Origin: JBCBST01 sp039819115
GTDB taxonomy: Bacteria; Bacteroidota; Rhodothermia; Balneolales; Balneolaceae
Direction of reading: 5' to 3'
Assembly (NCBI GenBank): GCA_039819115.1
Contig: JBCBST010000005.1
Location: forward strand, 1 to 54,615
DNA: 54,615 bases
Shown here: positions 44,959 to 54,564 of the stretch, piece after piece
Layout: every line of letters starts with the position of its first letter
How positions within the stretch are numbered: position 1 is the first letter of the stretch
Program-made: the position numbers and the translations under genes
The notes under the pieces: model-generated
The model's input: the letters and a program-made list of their open reading frames with translations, nothing else
What the model was told of the DNA's origin: nothing
Database searches by the model: none

Positions 44959-45978
44959 TTATCGCGGAAGACTCATGTTAAAAGAAAAATCCAATCCAAA
45001 CCCATCCTGGGTTTGTACATCGTAATCTGCTTCCAACTGCCCCAGTTGAGTGTGTATGAGCGTTAATCCCATATTTTTTGGGGTATTAAAGTCCACATTA
45101 TTTTTAAAACCGGTCCCATTATCTCTGTAGTTTACTACAAGCTGATTCTCATGGTTTTCCAGTACTAATGATATCGTACCCTCCGGTGCATTTTTAAATC
45201 CGTGCTTTAAGGAATTGGTAACCAGTTCGTTAATCAACAGGCCCAGTGGGATGGCCTGGTTAACATTAATTACTACATCGTCAATTTCAGTTTCCAGCTT
45301 TATGTCAGCGTTCTTGGCATTCAGTGTTTTCTTTATGGCCACAGTTAACTGTTCCAGATAAGGCTTTATGTCAATTTTGGTCATGGTTTCCGATTGATAC
45401 AAGAGTTCATGAACCTTGGCAATGGAGTTGATCCGATTCACACTTTCTGCCAGGTGAGAGCGTGCATCATCATTTTTGATGGAAAGCATCTGCAAGGTTA
45501 GCAGGCCGGAAACAATGGCAAGATTATTCTTCACCCGGTGATGTACCTCAGCCAGTAATACTTCCTTTTCCTGAGATAAGGTGTACTGGTGAATACCTTT
45601 TTCAACGGTATTTATCAGATCACTTTCGGTCCAGGGTTTGGTAAGGTATCGGAACAGATTGGCTTTGTTAATGGCATTAATAGCAGAACCCAGTGCAGCC
45701 TGACCGGTTAAAAGAATGTTGATACATTTAGGATATTTCTCGAACACCCAGGCTAGAAATTCATCTCCGCACATACCTGGCATCATTTGATCCGATATGA
45801 CCATCATAAGCGGGTGGCCATCAGCTACCGTGTCACTGATTACTTCTATGGCTTCTTCGGCGCTTTCGCAAAACTCGTAATAAAAGGCGTCTCCAAAGCT
45901 TCGTGTCAGCTGTTTGGAAAGCGAGTTTAAAATAATCTGCTCATCATCTACGCAAATGATGCTAGGCTTCTTGTTCAT
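44959..45978 (-). CDS. Receiver-HisKA_2 histidine kinase hybrid
   Basis: 339 residues from ATG 45978. The N-terminal receiver domain has phospho-acceptor Asp63 (VISDQMMPG), acidic pair CVDDEQ and Lys in LTKPW. The kinase half begins with EVHHRVKNNLAIVSG (His146/147), the HisKA_2 dimerisation box, then an HATPase (NELVTNSLKHG, DNGTGF). It has no DNA-binding output, so it probably relays to another regulator. Overlaps the preceding HAMP kinase gene by 17 bases. Convergent with truA. Confidence 0.88.
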   Translation of the reverse strand: MNKKPSIICVDDEQIILNSLSKQLTRSFGDAFYYEFCESAEEAIEVISDTVADGHPLMMVISDQMMPGMCGDEFLAWVFEKYPKCINILLTGQAALGSAINAINKANLFRYLTKPWTESDLINTVEKGIHQYTLSQEKEVLLAEVHHRVKNNLAIVSGLLTLQMLSIKNDDARSHLAESVNRINSIAKVHELLYQSETMTKIDIKPYLEQLTVAIKKTLNAKNADIKLETEIDDVVINVNQAIPLGLLINELVTNSLKHGFKNAPEGTISLVLENHENQLVVNYRDNGTGFKNNVDFNTPKNMGLTLIHTQLGQLEADYDVQTQDGFGLDFSFNMSLPR

Positions 45979-47836
45979 GTCCAAGCTTTGTATGGTGAGT
46001 GTGTTCTTCTATTGGAGTGATGGGTAATAACACCCCAAATGTGGTATTGCCATGTTCCGAGTCCACATAAATGGACCCTCCATGTTGGTCTGTTATTTCT
46101 TTTGTTATACTCAGACCCAATCCGGTTCCATAACCCCGCTTTTTAGTGGTATAAAATGGGTCAAAAATCTTATCTAACGTGTGTTTTGGAATACCTATAC
46201 CGGTATCCGAAATGGTTACCAATACATGGTTATCATCTGCTGTTTTAGCGGTAATGGTAAGTGTGCCATCTCCGTCCATGGCGTGAATGGCATTTACAAT
46301 GATGTTCGTCCATACCTGGTTGAGCTTACCTGGAAAACAGAGTACCGGTGGTAATTCTTCGAAATGCGTGATCAGCTCTATACCATGCTTTAGCTGGTTA
46401 TGCAGTATGATCAGCGTGTTTTTTAAATCTTCAACAAGATTGGTATACGTTTGTTCTTCTTTGTCGGCATGAGAGTAATTTTTTAATGCCTTTATCAGTT
46501 CTGAAATACGTGAGGTAGAAATGTCTATATCGCGAACGTGTATTTGGCTCATCCCAAACTGATGAATAGCCAGAATGATCTCATCCGAGCGGTTATGTGA
46601 AAAGAGTTCGATGTGTTGTTCACAATATGCACGGGTAAAACCAACTTGTGACAGTTGTTGACTTAAAAAAACGGCGTTATCAATATGATGCTGCTTAAAC
46701 AGTTCAGCGATTTGCCGGGCATGTTTTCGCTGTATACGGGTGGTCCGGTTCTTATCGAATTCAAACGTATCTTTAAGTACATGTTCGAAGTGTCTGAGCG
46801 GAGTAGTGGGAAGGTGCAGAACCAGGTTAATCAATAATTCAAGTGACACCCTGTTATCCCGATCGATTTCCCGGATAGCGCTGTGTATTGCTCCGATAGG
46901 GGTATTTACTTCGTGAGCCACCCCGGCTACTAACTGTCCAAGAGCCGCAAACTTTTCTGACTCAAGAAGCTTTACCTGGGTATTTTTCAACCGGTACAGG
47001 GCTTCTTCCGATTTTTCTTTTTCTTCATTCAGCTCAATGCTCTGTTCTTCAAGTTCAGAATAGGCATCCGATAGCTGTTGATTTTGATTTTGAAGGGAGG
47101 AGTTGAATCGCTCTGATTCTTCTAACCGTTTTTGCTGAGACTTAATGAGTTTATCGAGCATCGTATTAAAAGAGGATGCAACCGATCGTATCTCCGAACT
47201 ACCCTGGTTCGTGGATACACGCACATTATGATCACCAGAGGCAATTCTGGAGGATATTTCCTGAAACCGGACTAAAGGACTGGTTACGTTCTTAGAGAAT
47301 GCATACGTCAGCATTGAAGTGAGCATCAGCACGATAACCAGGGCTAAAATCAGGTTTCGGATAAACTGTATGGTCAGCATTCTCAGGTAATCGGTCGAAT
47401 AGCCGATGTACACCGAACCCCTTCCGAATTCTGTGGCAGTCCACGAGGCATTGAGCACAAACATAGAATCGGCCTCAGATATGGAAGTGGGGTAGGCTTC
47501 GATCTCCGCTAACGGCCTGTTGAACGATTCAGGGTAAACGGCCAGTAGCTCCTGATTGGCATCGTAAACCGCAACAAATTTAAAATTTTGATTTTGCCGT
47601 GCCCATGAGATTACCGTACTGATACTGTTATAACTCTCTTCAGAAAGCCCGATTTCCAGACCAAGTTTCACCGCTTCCAGTTGCGTTTGGCTGGTTCGCT
47701 CAAACTCTTCAACCAATAACTGCCGGGTTATACGCGTGGTGAAAATAGTAAACGCAGCGGTTGATACCGTTAGAAAAACGATTAACGATACGGTTAACTG
47801 CTGACGAAGCGGGCCCCGGAAGAGAACAGAAAACAT
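45962..47836 (-). CDS. HAMP sensor histidine kinase with central insertion
   Basis: 624 residues. Two transmembrane helices (about 12-30 and 160-180) flank a periplasmic domain of about 125 residues; a HAMP domain and coiled coil follow (about 185-295). The H-box is GVAHEVNTPIG with phospho-accepting His308, followed by about 145 residues of extra helical sequence before KALKNYSHADKEE, then an HATPase with VNAIHAMDGDG, ISDTGIGIP, GTGLGLSI. The insertion between H-box and N-box is unusual in length. Starts at the base after the binding-protein stop. Confidence 0.9.
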   Translation of the reverse strand: MFSVLFRGPLRQQLTVSLIVFLTVSTAAFTIFTTRITRQLLVEEFERTSQTQLEAVKLGLEIGLSEESYNSISTVISWARQNQNFKFVAVYDANQELLAVYPESFNRPLAEIEAYPTSISEADSMFVLNASWTATEFGRGSVYIGYSTDYLRMLTIQFIRNLILALVIVLMLTSMLTYAFSKNVTSPLVRFQEISSRIASGDHNVRVSTNQGSSEIRSVASSFNTMLDKLIKSQQKRLEESERFNSSLQNQNQQLSDAYSELEEQSIELNEEKEKSEEALYRLKNTQVKLLESEKFAALGQLVAGVAHEVNTPIGAIHSAIREIDRDNRVSLELLINLVLHLPTTPLRHFEHVLKDTFEFDKNRTTRIQRKHARQIAELFKQHHIDNAVFLSQQLSQVGFTRAYCEQHIELFSHNRSDEIILAIHQFGMSQIHVRDIDISTSRISELIKALKNYSHADKEEQTYTNLVEDLKNTLIILHNQLKHGIELITHFEELPPVLCFPGKLNQVWTNIIVNAIHAMDGDGTLTITAKTADDNHVLVTISDTGIGIPKHTLDKIFDPFYTTKKRGYGTGLGLSITKEITDQHGGSIYVDSEHGNTTFGVLLPITPIEEHTHHTKLGHEQEA

Positions 47837-48298
47837 CTACTCGATCCTCTCCAAAACTTTCAGATCGCTTGTAAGAGAATCGGCTGGTATATATCCAATG
47901 GTACCGGGTGTTTCTCTTATTATTTTCAGCATATCCTCCACTTCCTTAACAATAATGGGAGGAAGGGATTTGCCGGTGAATTGTTCTTTCAACCAAATCC
48001 GCTTGATGCTCGGTATCCTGATATCCAGGTAATCGTAAAAAGTGGATCTCAAGTGATTATTCCCTTTAAAATCGACAACCCGAATCCGGGTGCCATTACT
48101 CCAGTTTTGCTTTTTTAGAGTATAAATATCGAGGATTTCATTCTTATTTAGTTCGGTTTCCTTGATATCCTTGCTGGAAACCACTAAAACAACATGTTCA
48201 TGATGCTTTTTATCGGGATGGTTGTTGGATGTAAATGAAGTGCCGGGTTTAATAAAACTGCACAATACCAGAATGATGTGTAGCAACCAATAATGCAT
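47837..48298 (-). CDS. Short PstS-like periplasmic binding protein
   Basis: 153 residues. Signal peptide about 1-21. The mature part (VVLVVSSKDIKETELNKNEILDIYTLKKQNWSNG) matches the N-terminal lobe of phosphate-type substrate-binding proteins; the second lobe is missing, as in stand-alone sensory members found beside kinases. Probably presents a ligand or the porin state to the kinase (inference). Overlaps the porin stop by one base and abuts the kinase start. Confidence 0.72.
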   Translation of the reverse strand: MHYWLLHIILVLCSFIKPGTSFTSNNHPDKKHHEHVVLVVSSKDIKETELNKNEILDIYTLKKQNWSNGTRIRVVDFKGNNHLRSTFYDYLDIRIPSIKRIWLKEQFTGKSLPPIIVKEVEDMLKIIRETPGTIGYIPADSLTSDLKVLERIE

Positions 48299-49575
48299 TA
48301 GAAGATGACCCCCAGCCCTATGGTTACAAAACGGGAGTTTAACGTCACATATTCATTATCTCTGAAACGCGACTCGCTCCACTGAACTTTCAGAACCAGT
48401 TCGTCGGTGAAATGCCATCCCCCGCCTGCGGTGATCAGGTAGGCACCTGCAGCATCTGGTGAATCGGGAAGTATGATTTCGTAGGATTCATCCTGGAGAT
48501 AGTTCACCCCCCCAAACCCAAACAGTTTTTCCGACACGTTGTATGCTACCAGGCCGTAGGCAAAAAATTTATTCAAATTGGCAGATTGTAACTGCGGTGT
48601 AGACCGTATATCGGAATGATCATGCAGTACACGGATGAATTCCGCTTCAAAATCAACGTGCTCGGTATGAAAGGAGAAGTCGCCTCCGATTCTGAATCTT
48701 CGAACATCGCCATATACGGGTAATCCAACAGAATTGCCTTCCGCATCCCTTGGGAACCGCGTGATCGATTCATTGACAGATTCGTTCTTATTGTCATGAT
48801 CGAAAGAACCTGAGACGCCAAGTTTTATCGTTTTTTGTTTATTGGTAAGTCCGATACGACCACTGTAAGCCAGCAGGGTGGTAAGGTTCTCGCCCCGGTA
48901 TAAAGCGGTAGCCTCGTTTCCTTCAGCACCTGCATCCCGGGGGTTAACATCCGATGCATACGATTGTTCACTATTTCCAACCTGAACCGCATATTCCAGG
49001 TCAAAAGTAGGGGAAACAGAGGTGATTCCACTAAGTTGAACGTATCCTGTCTGGGGCAGATAATCTTCCTGTACATAAAGATTAGACCAAAGGCGTTCAT
49101 AAACCAGAGGACGAATGATGTATGGAAACAGAGGGAGGCGGTTATTTATTTCGTTCAGATTATTGAAAACCGGTAGTAACAAGCCGGTTTTGATTTTCAA
49201 TTGCTCCGAGAAGGTATATGATACCCAGCCTTCAGAAAGCCTTAAATCACCCGATTGTTCCGACGAGGAATAAGATCCGAGTAACTCAGCGTTCAGGAAA
49301 AAGCTTGTTCGTTCGTTTATGGGTTTGGTGAGGAAGAGGTTGGTTTGATGAAGAGAGAACGAATTACTCTCAAACCCTTCACTAAAGCTTGGAACCGTTA
49401 AACCGCTGGATCTTCCAACGGGAAACGCTTCTCCGCTTATTGATTTGTGATTAAATATACCCTGGGAAAAGCCGTAAATGTATAAATCGTTATTTGACTG
49501 TCCATGTACAGGGGTATAAACCAAATAACATATACAAACAGCAATTCCGAAGATACTGGATGTAGTAACTCCCAT
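48298..49575 (-). CDS. Porin-like outer-membrane beta-barrel protein
   Basis: 425 residues. Signal peptide about 1-25 (CICYLVYTPVHGQ), repeated amphipathic beta-strands with aromatic girdles, and C-terminal ...VTIGLGVIF. Family not recognised beyond an outer-membrane porin-type barrel. First gene of the operon with the binding protein and two kinases, so it may admit or sense the ligand. Confidence 0.78.
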   Translation of the reverse strand: MGVTTSSIFGIAVCICYLVYTPVHGQSNNDLYIYGFSQGIFNHKSISGEAFPVGRSSGLTVPSFSEGFESNSFSLHQTNLFLTKPINERTSFFLNAELLGSYSSSEQSGDLRLSEGWVSYTFSEQLKIKTGLLLPVFNNLNEINNRLPLFPYIIRPLVYERLWSNLYVQEDYLPQTGYVQLSGITSVSPTFDLEYAVQVGNSEQSYASDVNPRDAGAEGNEATALYRGENLTTLLAYSGRIGLTNKQKTIKLGVSGSFDHDNKNESVNESITRFPRDAEGNSVGLPVYGDVRRFRIGGDFSFHTEHVDFEAEFIRVLHDHSDIRSTPQLQSANLNKFFAYGLVAYNVSEKLFGFGGVNYLQDESYEIILPDSPDAAGAYLITAGGGWHFTDELVLKVQWSESRFRDNEYVTLNSRFVTIGLGVIF

Positions 49576-49794
49576 ACTGAATAGATACCTAAAGCAATAA
49601 TGCGATGAAATTTAACGGATACTTGTGATAAATCCCTGCTAACAAGTCATAATGGAACATAAACACAAAAAAATCAACTAATCAGTTAAGATTTTCTACT
49701 CCTTATCGTCCTAAGCATTGTCTCCCTTTAGTTTGCGTGTGGAATTACCGATAACATTCAGATTAAGTGAACATGGACAAATCGTTACTTACGA

Positions 49795-49905
49795 ATGAAG
49801 AAACTTTTTTTATTATGTATACTGATGGCTGTTTCCGGGTGTGCAATACCTGAATCTTGCGAAGAATGCCAACGGGAAGAGTACATCAAACCAAGCGGTT
49901 TATAA
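49795..49905 (+). CDS. 36-residue lipoprotein
   Basis: A very small ORF with a complete type II signal peptide: KKLFLLCILMAVSGC (lipidated Cys16), then the short tail AIPESCEECQREEYIKPSGL with two further Cys. The signal peptide and lipobox make it credible despite its size. It lies between the divergent porin operon and the PAS kinase gene. Resembles small entericidin/lysis-type lipoproteins only in size; function unknown. Confidence 0.5.
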   Translation: MKKLFLLCILMAVSGCAIPESCEECQREEYIKPSGL

Positions 49906-50156
49906 CGACAAATATGCATATCATCCTGAATTAGACGATGATTAAGCGAAGGCACAACGGACAATAGACATACGAAGGAACAGGTAATACGTACCTGGAA
50001 CGAAAGGACAAAACAGTAGATAGATGATATCATATATTCATTTAATATGGTTGTGTGTAAACGTATGCGTTATTCATCTTAAAAAGGATTAACGCGGGTT
50101 TTATTAATTAATCGTTATGTTGATTAGATGGATTTGGTAGCCCTGTAGGACGAGAA

Positions 50157-52739
50157 ATGTTGCAACCTTTACATGCACTTATTTTAGAAGATCAGGCCAC
50201 AGACTTAGAACTTTTGGTTCGGGAGATAAAAAACAATGGGTTTGATTTGGTTTACAGACGCTGCATCACCCTGGAAGAGCTCATTTCGGAGTTTAAAACC
50301 GATCGACCCGATATTGTGATCTCCGATTTTAATTTACCTACATGTACCGGAAAAGATGCCTTGATTGCGATCAGGGAACATGACCAGAGTATTCCTTTCC
50401 TACTGGTTTCTGGAGAGATTGGAGAAGAGGAAGCAGTACGTTTGATTGTGGAGTACGGGGCCAATGATTATATCTTAAAGGATAGGCTGATCCGATTGGG
50501 ACCAGCCATTCGCAGAGAACTGGATCAGGTAGAACTAAGGGAGAAATTTGAACGCAATCAAAATGAGCTGAAAAAGCTTTCTCACGTTGCCGATCACGCG
50601 ATTAACGGAGTAGTGATTACGAATGCAGAAGGTATAGTGGAATGGGTGAATGAAGCGTATAGCCGCATCACGGGATATAGCTACGAAGAACGAGTGGGGA
50701 AAAAGCATCCTTTGTTTGATACCGAAAAGACCTCGGTGCTTCAGGAACAACTGACCACCACATTTACTTTAGGCGAATACTTCACCTTTAAAGAAGAAGT
50801 TACGTTTGCTAAAAAAGACGGTACACCATACGATATAAAACTGGATGTATATCCTGTATTGGATCAGGATGATACGGTAGCCCAATACGTTGTGATTAAG
50901 GAAGATATTTCGGCGAGGAAAAAAGCCGAACGCGAATTAAGGGATACCTATGAGCTGCTCCGAAAGGCCCAGGAATTAGGCCGCATCGGAAACTGGAAGT
51001 ACGATTTGGAACACGAAAAAATGGTTTGGTCAGATATCTTATACACGGTGTTTGACCGGGACCCATCAAGGGGTCCTGCCCCCTATAAAGAATTGATGGA
51101 GGTGTATCATAGAGAAATGTCGGCGTTCGAGAAAAACATTGTCGATAACACCGTAAAGGCAGGGGGAAGCTTTGACATTGATATGCACATCACGACCGAT
51201 AACGGAGAGGAGAAGTATATCCGAAATATTGCTACCACGGAGTGGTCGGAAGATGGTAAACCAAAAGCATTAGTTGGTATTCTCCAGGACATAACTGTAC
51301 AAAAGAAAGCGCAGGTTGCCCTGGAAGAGCAGGAGATGGTACTGTCTGAGATTATTAACAGTGTTAAAGGCGTGCTACTTCGGTATATCTTGCATCCAGA
51401 TGGAACCGACGAGTTTAAATATGTGAGTGATGGGGTATATGATTTGCTTGGTGTTTCACCCACCGAAGCTATGCTTGAAACTACCGCTTTGTGGGGGCAG
51501 GTCCACAACGATGATCTGCAACTCCTGAAACAGAATATTCATCAGTCTGCGGCTACCTTAACCAATTGGTCTTATACGTATCGTGCCTATCATAGAGATG
51601 GAACCATGAAAATGATTCGGGGTAATGGTGTGCCCGAACGTCTCCCTAATGGATCCATCATATGGAATTCGTTGATTGTTGATATAACCGAGCAATACAA
51701 GCTGGAATCCGAGATCAGAGAGGCCAAAAAGTTTTATGAACTGGCTGTAGATGGTGGCCAAATCGGACTATGGGAATTGGATTTGCGGGATGGTTCTATT
51801 TTTTACAATCCCATGTGGAGCCAAATGCTGGGATATGAAGACGGTGAAATCCCACGTACCAAAGAACATTTTTTAGATTTACTCCACCCCGAAGACAAAG
51901 AGAAACCAAATACTGCTTTTGTCCCGCTGTTTAAAGGAGCATATGGCATGCAAGAGGTGCTGATCCGGCTCCGGTCGAAAGACGGCTCATATCGTTGGAT
52001 ACTGGATCGTGCGCAAGTTGTGAAACGGGATAAAGAGGGAAAACCTATCCGTATTGCCGGTTCTCATCTGGATATTACCAACCAGAAAGAAGCAGAATTG
52101 ATGCTCAAAGCCACGGTAGAAGAAAAGAGCATTTTGGTTGAGGAAATCCATCACCGGGTAAAAAACAACCTGGCTATTGTCTCAGGACTATTGGAACTAC
52201 AGAGCCTGATGTCTAAAACCGATCAATTTAGGGAGGCAATCAACAGAATTCATTCTATTGCGCTGGTTCATGAACAACTTTACAAAGGTCGTAATTTAAG
52301 TAAGGTAGATGTCGAGTTGTATTTTGTTCGGTTAATTCGTGTGATCCTTAGTAGTTACTCCAAAAATGATGATGACTACATTTTTGACATGGATACGAAT
52401 GAGACCGAGCTTAATATTAATCAGGCCGTGCCGCTTGGATTGCTACTGAACGAGCTGATTACTAATAGCGTGAAGTACGCATTCCCGGAAGGAAAGGGCA
52501 TCATAAAGGTTCGTTTTGTCAGAGACGAGCACGATGTATATCATTTTGAGTATTCAGACAGTGGGAATGAATTTGATCCGGAAACATTCGAAAACTCCAA
52601 AGGATTTGGACGGCAGCTTATTCTCACCTTGTTAGACCAGCTTCAGGCTAATCATACATTCAATTACTCTAAAGGGTTTGTGCTTTCCGCTACTTTTGAA
52701 CGCCAGATAAAAGGAGCTCATAGTAATAAGATGCAGTAG
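50157..52739 (+). CDS. Receiver-multi-PAS-HisKA_2 hybrid histidine kinase
   Basis: 860 residues, cytoplasmic (no transmembrane segment). Order: receiver (1-120, phospho-acceptor Asp57 in VISDFNLP), four PAS/PAC units (about 135-260, 265-385, 390-515, 525-645; ADHAINGVVITNAEGIVEW opens the first), HisKA_2 box EIHHRVKNNLAIVSG (His665/666) and HATPase (LLNELITNSVKYAFPEG). The kinase box is almost identical to that of the receiver-kinase at 44959-45978, so the two are paralogues. Alone on the plus strand. Confidence 0.9.
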   Translation: MLQPLHALILEDQATDLELLVREIKNNGFDLVYRRCITLEELISEFKTDRPDIVISDFNLPTCTGKDALIAIREHDQSIPFLLVSGEIGEEEAVRLIVEYGANDYILKDRLIRLGPAIRRELDQVELREKFERNQNELKKLSHVADHAINGVVITNAEGIVEWVNEAYSRITGYSYEERVGKKHPLFDTEKTSVLQEQLTTTFTLGEYFTFKEEVTFAKKDGTPYDIKLDVYPVLDQDDTVAQYVVIKEDISARKKAERELRDTYELLRKAQELGRIGNWKYDLEHEKMVWSDILYTVFDRDPSRGPAPYKELMEVYHREMSAFEKNIVDNTVKAGGSFDIDMHITTDNGEEKYIRNIATTEWSEDGKPKALVGILQDITVQKKAQVALEEQEMVLSEIINSVKGVLLRYILHPDGTDEFKYVSDGVYDLLGVSPTEAMLETTALWGQVHNDDLQLLKQNIHQSAATLTNWSYTYRAYHRDGTMKMIRGNGVPERLPNGSIIWNSLIVDITEQYKLESEIREAKKFYELAVDGGQIGLWELDLRDGSIFYNPMWSQMLGYEDGEIPRTKEHFLDLLHPEDKEKPNTAFVPLFKGAYGMQEVLIRLRSKDGSYRWILDRAQVVKRDKEGKPIRIAGSHLDITNQKEAELMLKATVEEKSILVEEIHHRVKNNLAIVSGLLELQSLMSKTDQFREAINRIHSIALVHEQLYKGRNLSKVDVELYFVRLIRVILSSYSKNDDDYIFDMDTNETELNINQAVPLGLLLNELITNSVKYAFPEGKGIIKVRFVRDEHDVYHFEYSDSGNEFDPETFENSKGFGRQLILTLLDQLQANHTFNYSKGFVLSATFERQIKGAHSNKMQ

Positions 52740-52928
52740 CATCTATTGGGTTAACATCGAAATCAGTATATAATAATCATGGATTGGTATATGGTCTTCC
52801 CGCGGTTCGAATACTCAAAATGATGGGTCGATTATTGGGAATGTGTTGATGAAAAGCGGTTGTACATGGAAAAAGAACGATGATTATCCGAGGTTGACAT
52901 AATCGGTTACTCCTGCCCGGATAATAAA

Positions 52929-52961
52929 AAAGCACCAGGGAACAGAGCTCTCTGGTGCTTC
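52929..52961 (-). terminator. Terminator of the chemoreceptor gene
   Basis: AGCACCAGGGA pairs with TCTCTGGTGCT (one wobble). An A-rich run on its left gives a T tract on the minus strand, fitting the end of the minus-strand MCP. It could also serve the plus-strand kinase gene. Confidence 0.75.
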
Positions 52962-52992
52962 ATTGAATGCAGTATCCTGCATCATATCTTCA

Positions 52993-54564
52993 TTAACGAA
53001 AAGCGATGCGCGGCTTTTTCAAGGGTTTGACACTGGCCAGTTTAGAGAAATACGAAGAGGAGGATTCTGTTCCCGATTTGTTCTGTCCATTCACAACAAG
53101 GTCGAGCTCAACGGCCATGTTTTCCATCTCTTTGGCCTGAGCCGACATTTCCTCAGAAGAACCAGCGGCCTCTTCGGCTGTGGCTGAATTCCGCTGTACC
53201 ACCAGGTTCATTTCATCTACAGCAGTTGTGATTTGGCGTATTCCTTCAGCTTGCTCGCTGGATGCAGAAGATATTTCTGATATGAGATTGGCTACTTTCA
53301 TAGCAGATGCTTCTATTTTTGTGAATGCCTCGTTCGTGCGAAGAGCCGACTCTTCTCCTTCTCTTATCCGGTTTGAGGTATTCTCGATCAACACGGTGGT
53401 GTTTTGTGCTGATTCAGCAGCCCGTACGGCCAGGTTTCGTACTTCGCTTGCTACAACGGCAAACCCTTTTCCGGCTTCACCGGCGCGGGCAGCTTCAACG
53501 GCGGCGTTCAGGGCTAGCAAATTAGTCTGAAAGGAGATATCGTTTATTGTTTGGATGATTTTTCGAATTTCATTGCTCGATTCTGAAATCTTTTCCATAG
53601 AGGAATACAACACTTTCATTTCATCATTAGCTGCAGCAACGATTTGTTTTGCTTCGCCCATCAGATTATCTGCATGTTTAGCATTTTCGCTATTGTACTC
53701 GGTCTGGGTAGACAGCTCCGTGAGCGAGGCTGAGGTCTCCTGAATGGAAGCTGCCTGTTCGGTGGTTCCTTCTGCCAGGGCCTGACCTGATCCGGATACC
53801 ACGCTTGAAGCTGAAGAGACCTGATCAGCTGCCACATTAAGACTATCTGAAACACGGCGGAGCGGTTTTACGATGCTTTTCGAAATGAATGACAACACCA
53901 GCAGTATTAACCCGAACAATGGGAAAATAAAAGCCATCATGAGGATACTACGTCTCTTTACGGCCTGCGTTATTTCCTGGTCCACCTGTTGTTCTGTAGC
54001 GGCAATGTTATCCAGGTATACACCAGTACCAATCCAGTAATCGGTTCCCGGTATCATTTCTGCATAGCTGACCTTAGGCTGTTCACCGGCACCGGGCTTT
54101 ACAAAGGTATAATCCACAAACCCACCACCACTATGGGCTTTTTTGTTGAGTTCAGATATAAAAAATACGCCATTTACATCCTTCGTCGATCCTAAATCGG
54201 TGCCTTCTATTTCTGGCTTTGGTGGGGTACTGATATTGACTGTACCATGATATATAAAGAAGTAGCCCGAGTTATCGCTCTCAAAACGTATGGGATTGAC
54301 TGCTTCCCGAATGATCGATACTTGCTCTTCTTTAGTCGTGCTATGCTTGATGACCTCACCCAGAGAGACAGCCATACTGTGTGTGGCAACCTGCACTTTA
54401 TCCTTTTGGTCATTGTACATTTCTTCGCTGGCTCTGTTAATCCCAATCTGTTTTGATTGTTGAATCGTTACGTTAAAAAAAATGAGTAACGAAACGAATA
54501 ACAGTGATATGAGACCAGCAGTAGCCCACATCTTTTTGTTAATGGAGAAGTTATATTCCATCAT
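52993..54564 (-). CDS. Methyl-accepting chemotaxis protein with Cache domain
   Basis: 523 residues. Transmembrane helices at about 12-32 and 208-228 enclose a single-Cache periplasmic sensor (about 35-195; SGYFFIYHGTVNIS and DYWIGTGVYLDNI). A short HAMP-like linker and the coiled-coil signalling domain follow, with the hairpin-tip region TNLLALNAAVEAARAGE and GFAVVASEVRNLA that contacts CheA/CheW. Cache sensors commonly bind small carboxylates or amino acids; the ligand is unknown. Indicates chemotaxis or a related surface-sensing array. The window ends 51 bases upstream of its start. Confidence 0.92.
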   Translation of the reverse strand: MMEYNFSINKKMWATAGLISLLFVSLLIFFNVTIQQSKQIGINRASEEMYNDQKDKVQVATHSMAVSLGEVIKHSTTKEEQVSIIREAVNPIRFESDNSGYFFIYHGTVNISTPPKPEIEGTDLGSTKDVNGVFFISELNKKAHSGGGFVDYTFVKPGAGEQPKVSYAEMIPGTDYWIGTGVYLDNIAATEQQVDQEITQAVKRRSILMMAFIFPLFGLILLVLSFISKSIVKPLRRVSDSLNVAADQVSSASSVVSGSGQALAEGTTEQAASIQETSASLTELSTQTEYNSENAKHADNLMGEAKQIVAAANDEMKVLYSSMEKISESSNEIRKIIQTINDISFQTNLLALNAAVEAARAGEAGKGFAVVASEVRNLAVRAAESAQNTTVLIENTSNRIREGEESALRTNEAFTKIEASAMKVANLISEISSASSEQAEGIRQITTAVDEMNLVVQRNSATAEEAAGSSEEMSAQAKEMENMAVELDLVVNGQNKSGTESSSSYFSKLASVKPLKKPRIAFR

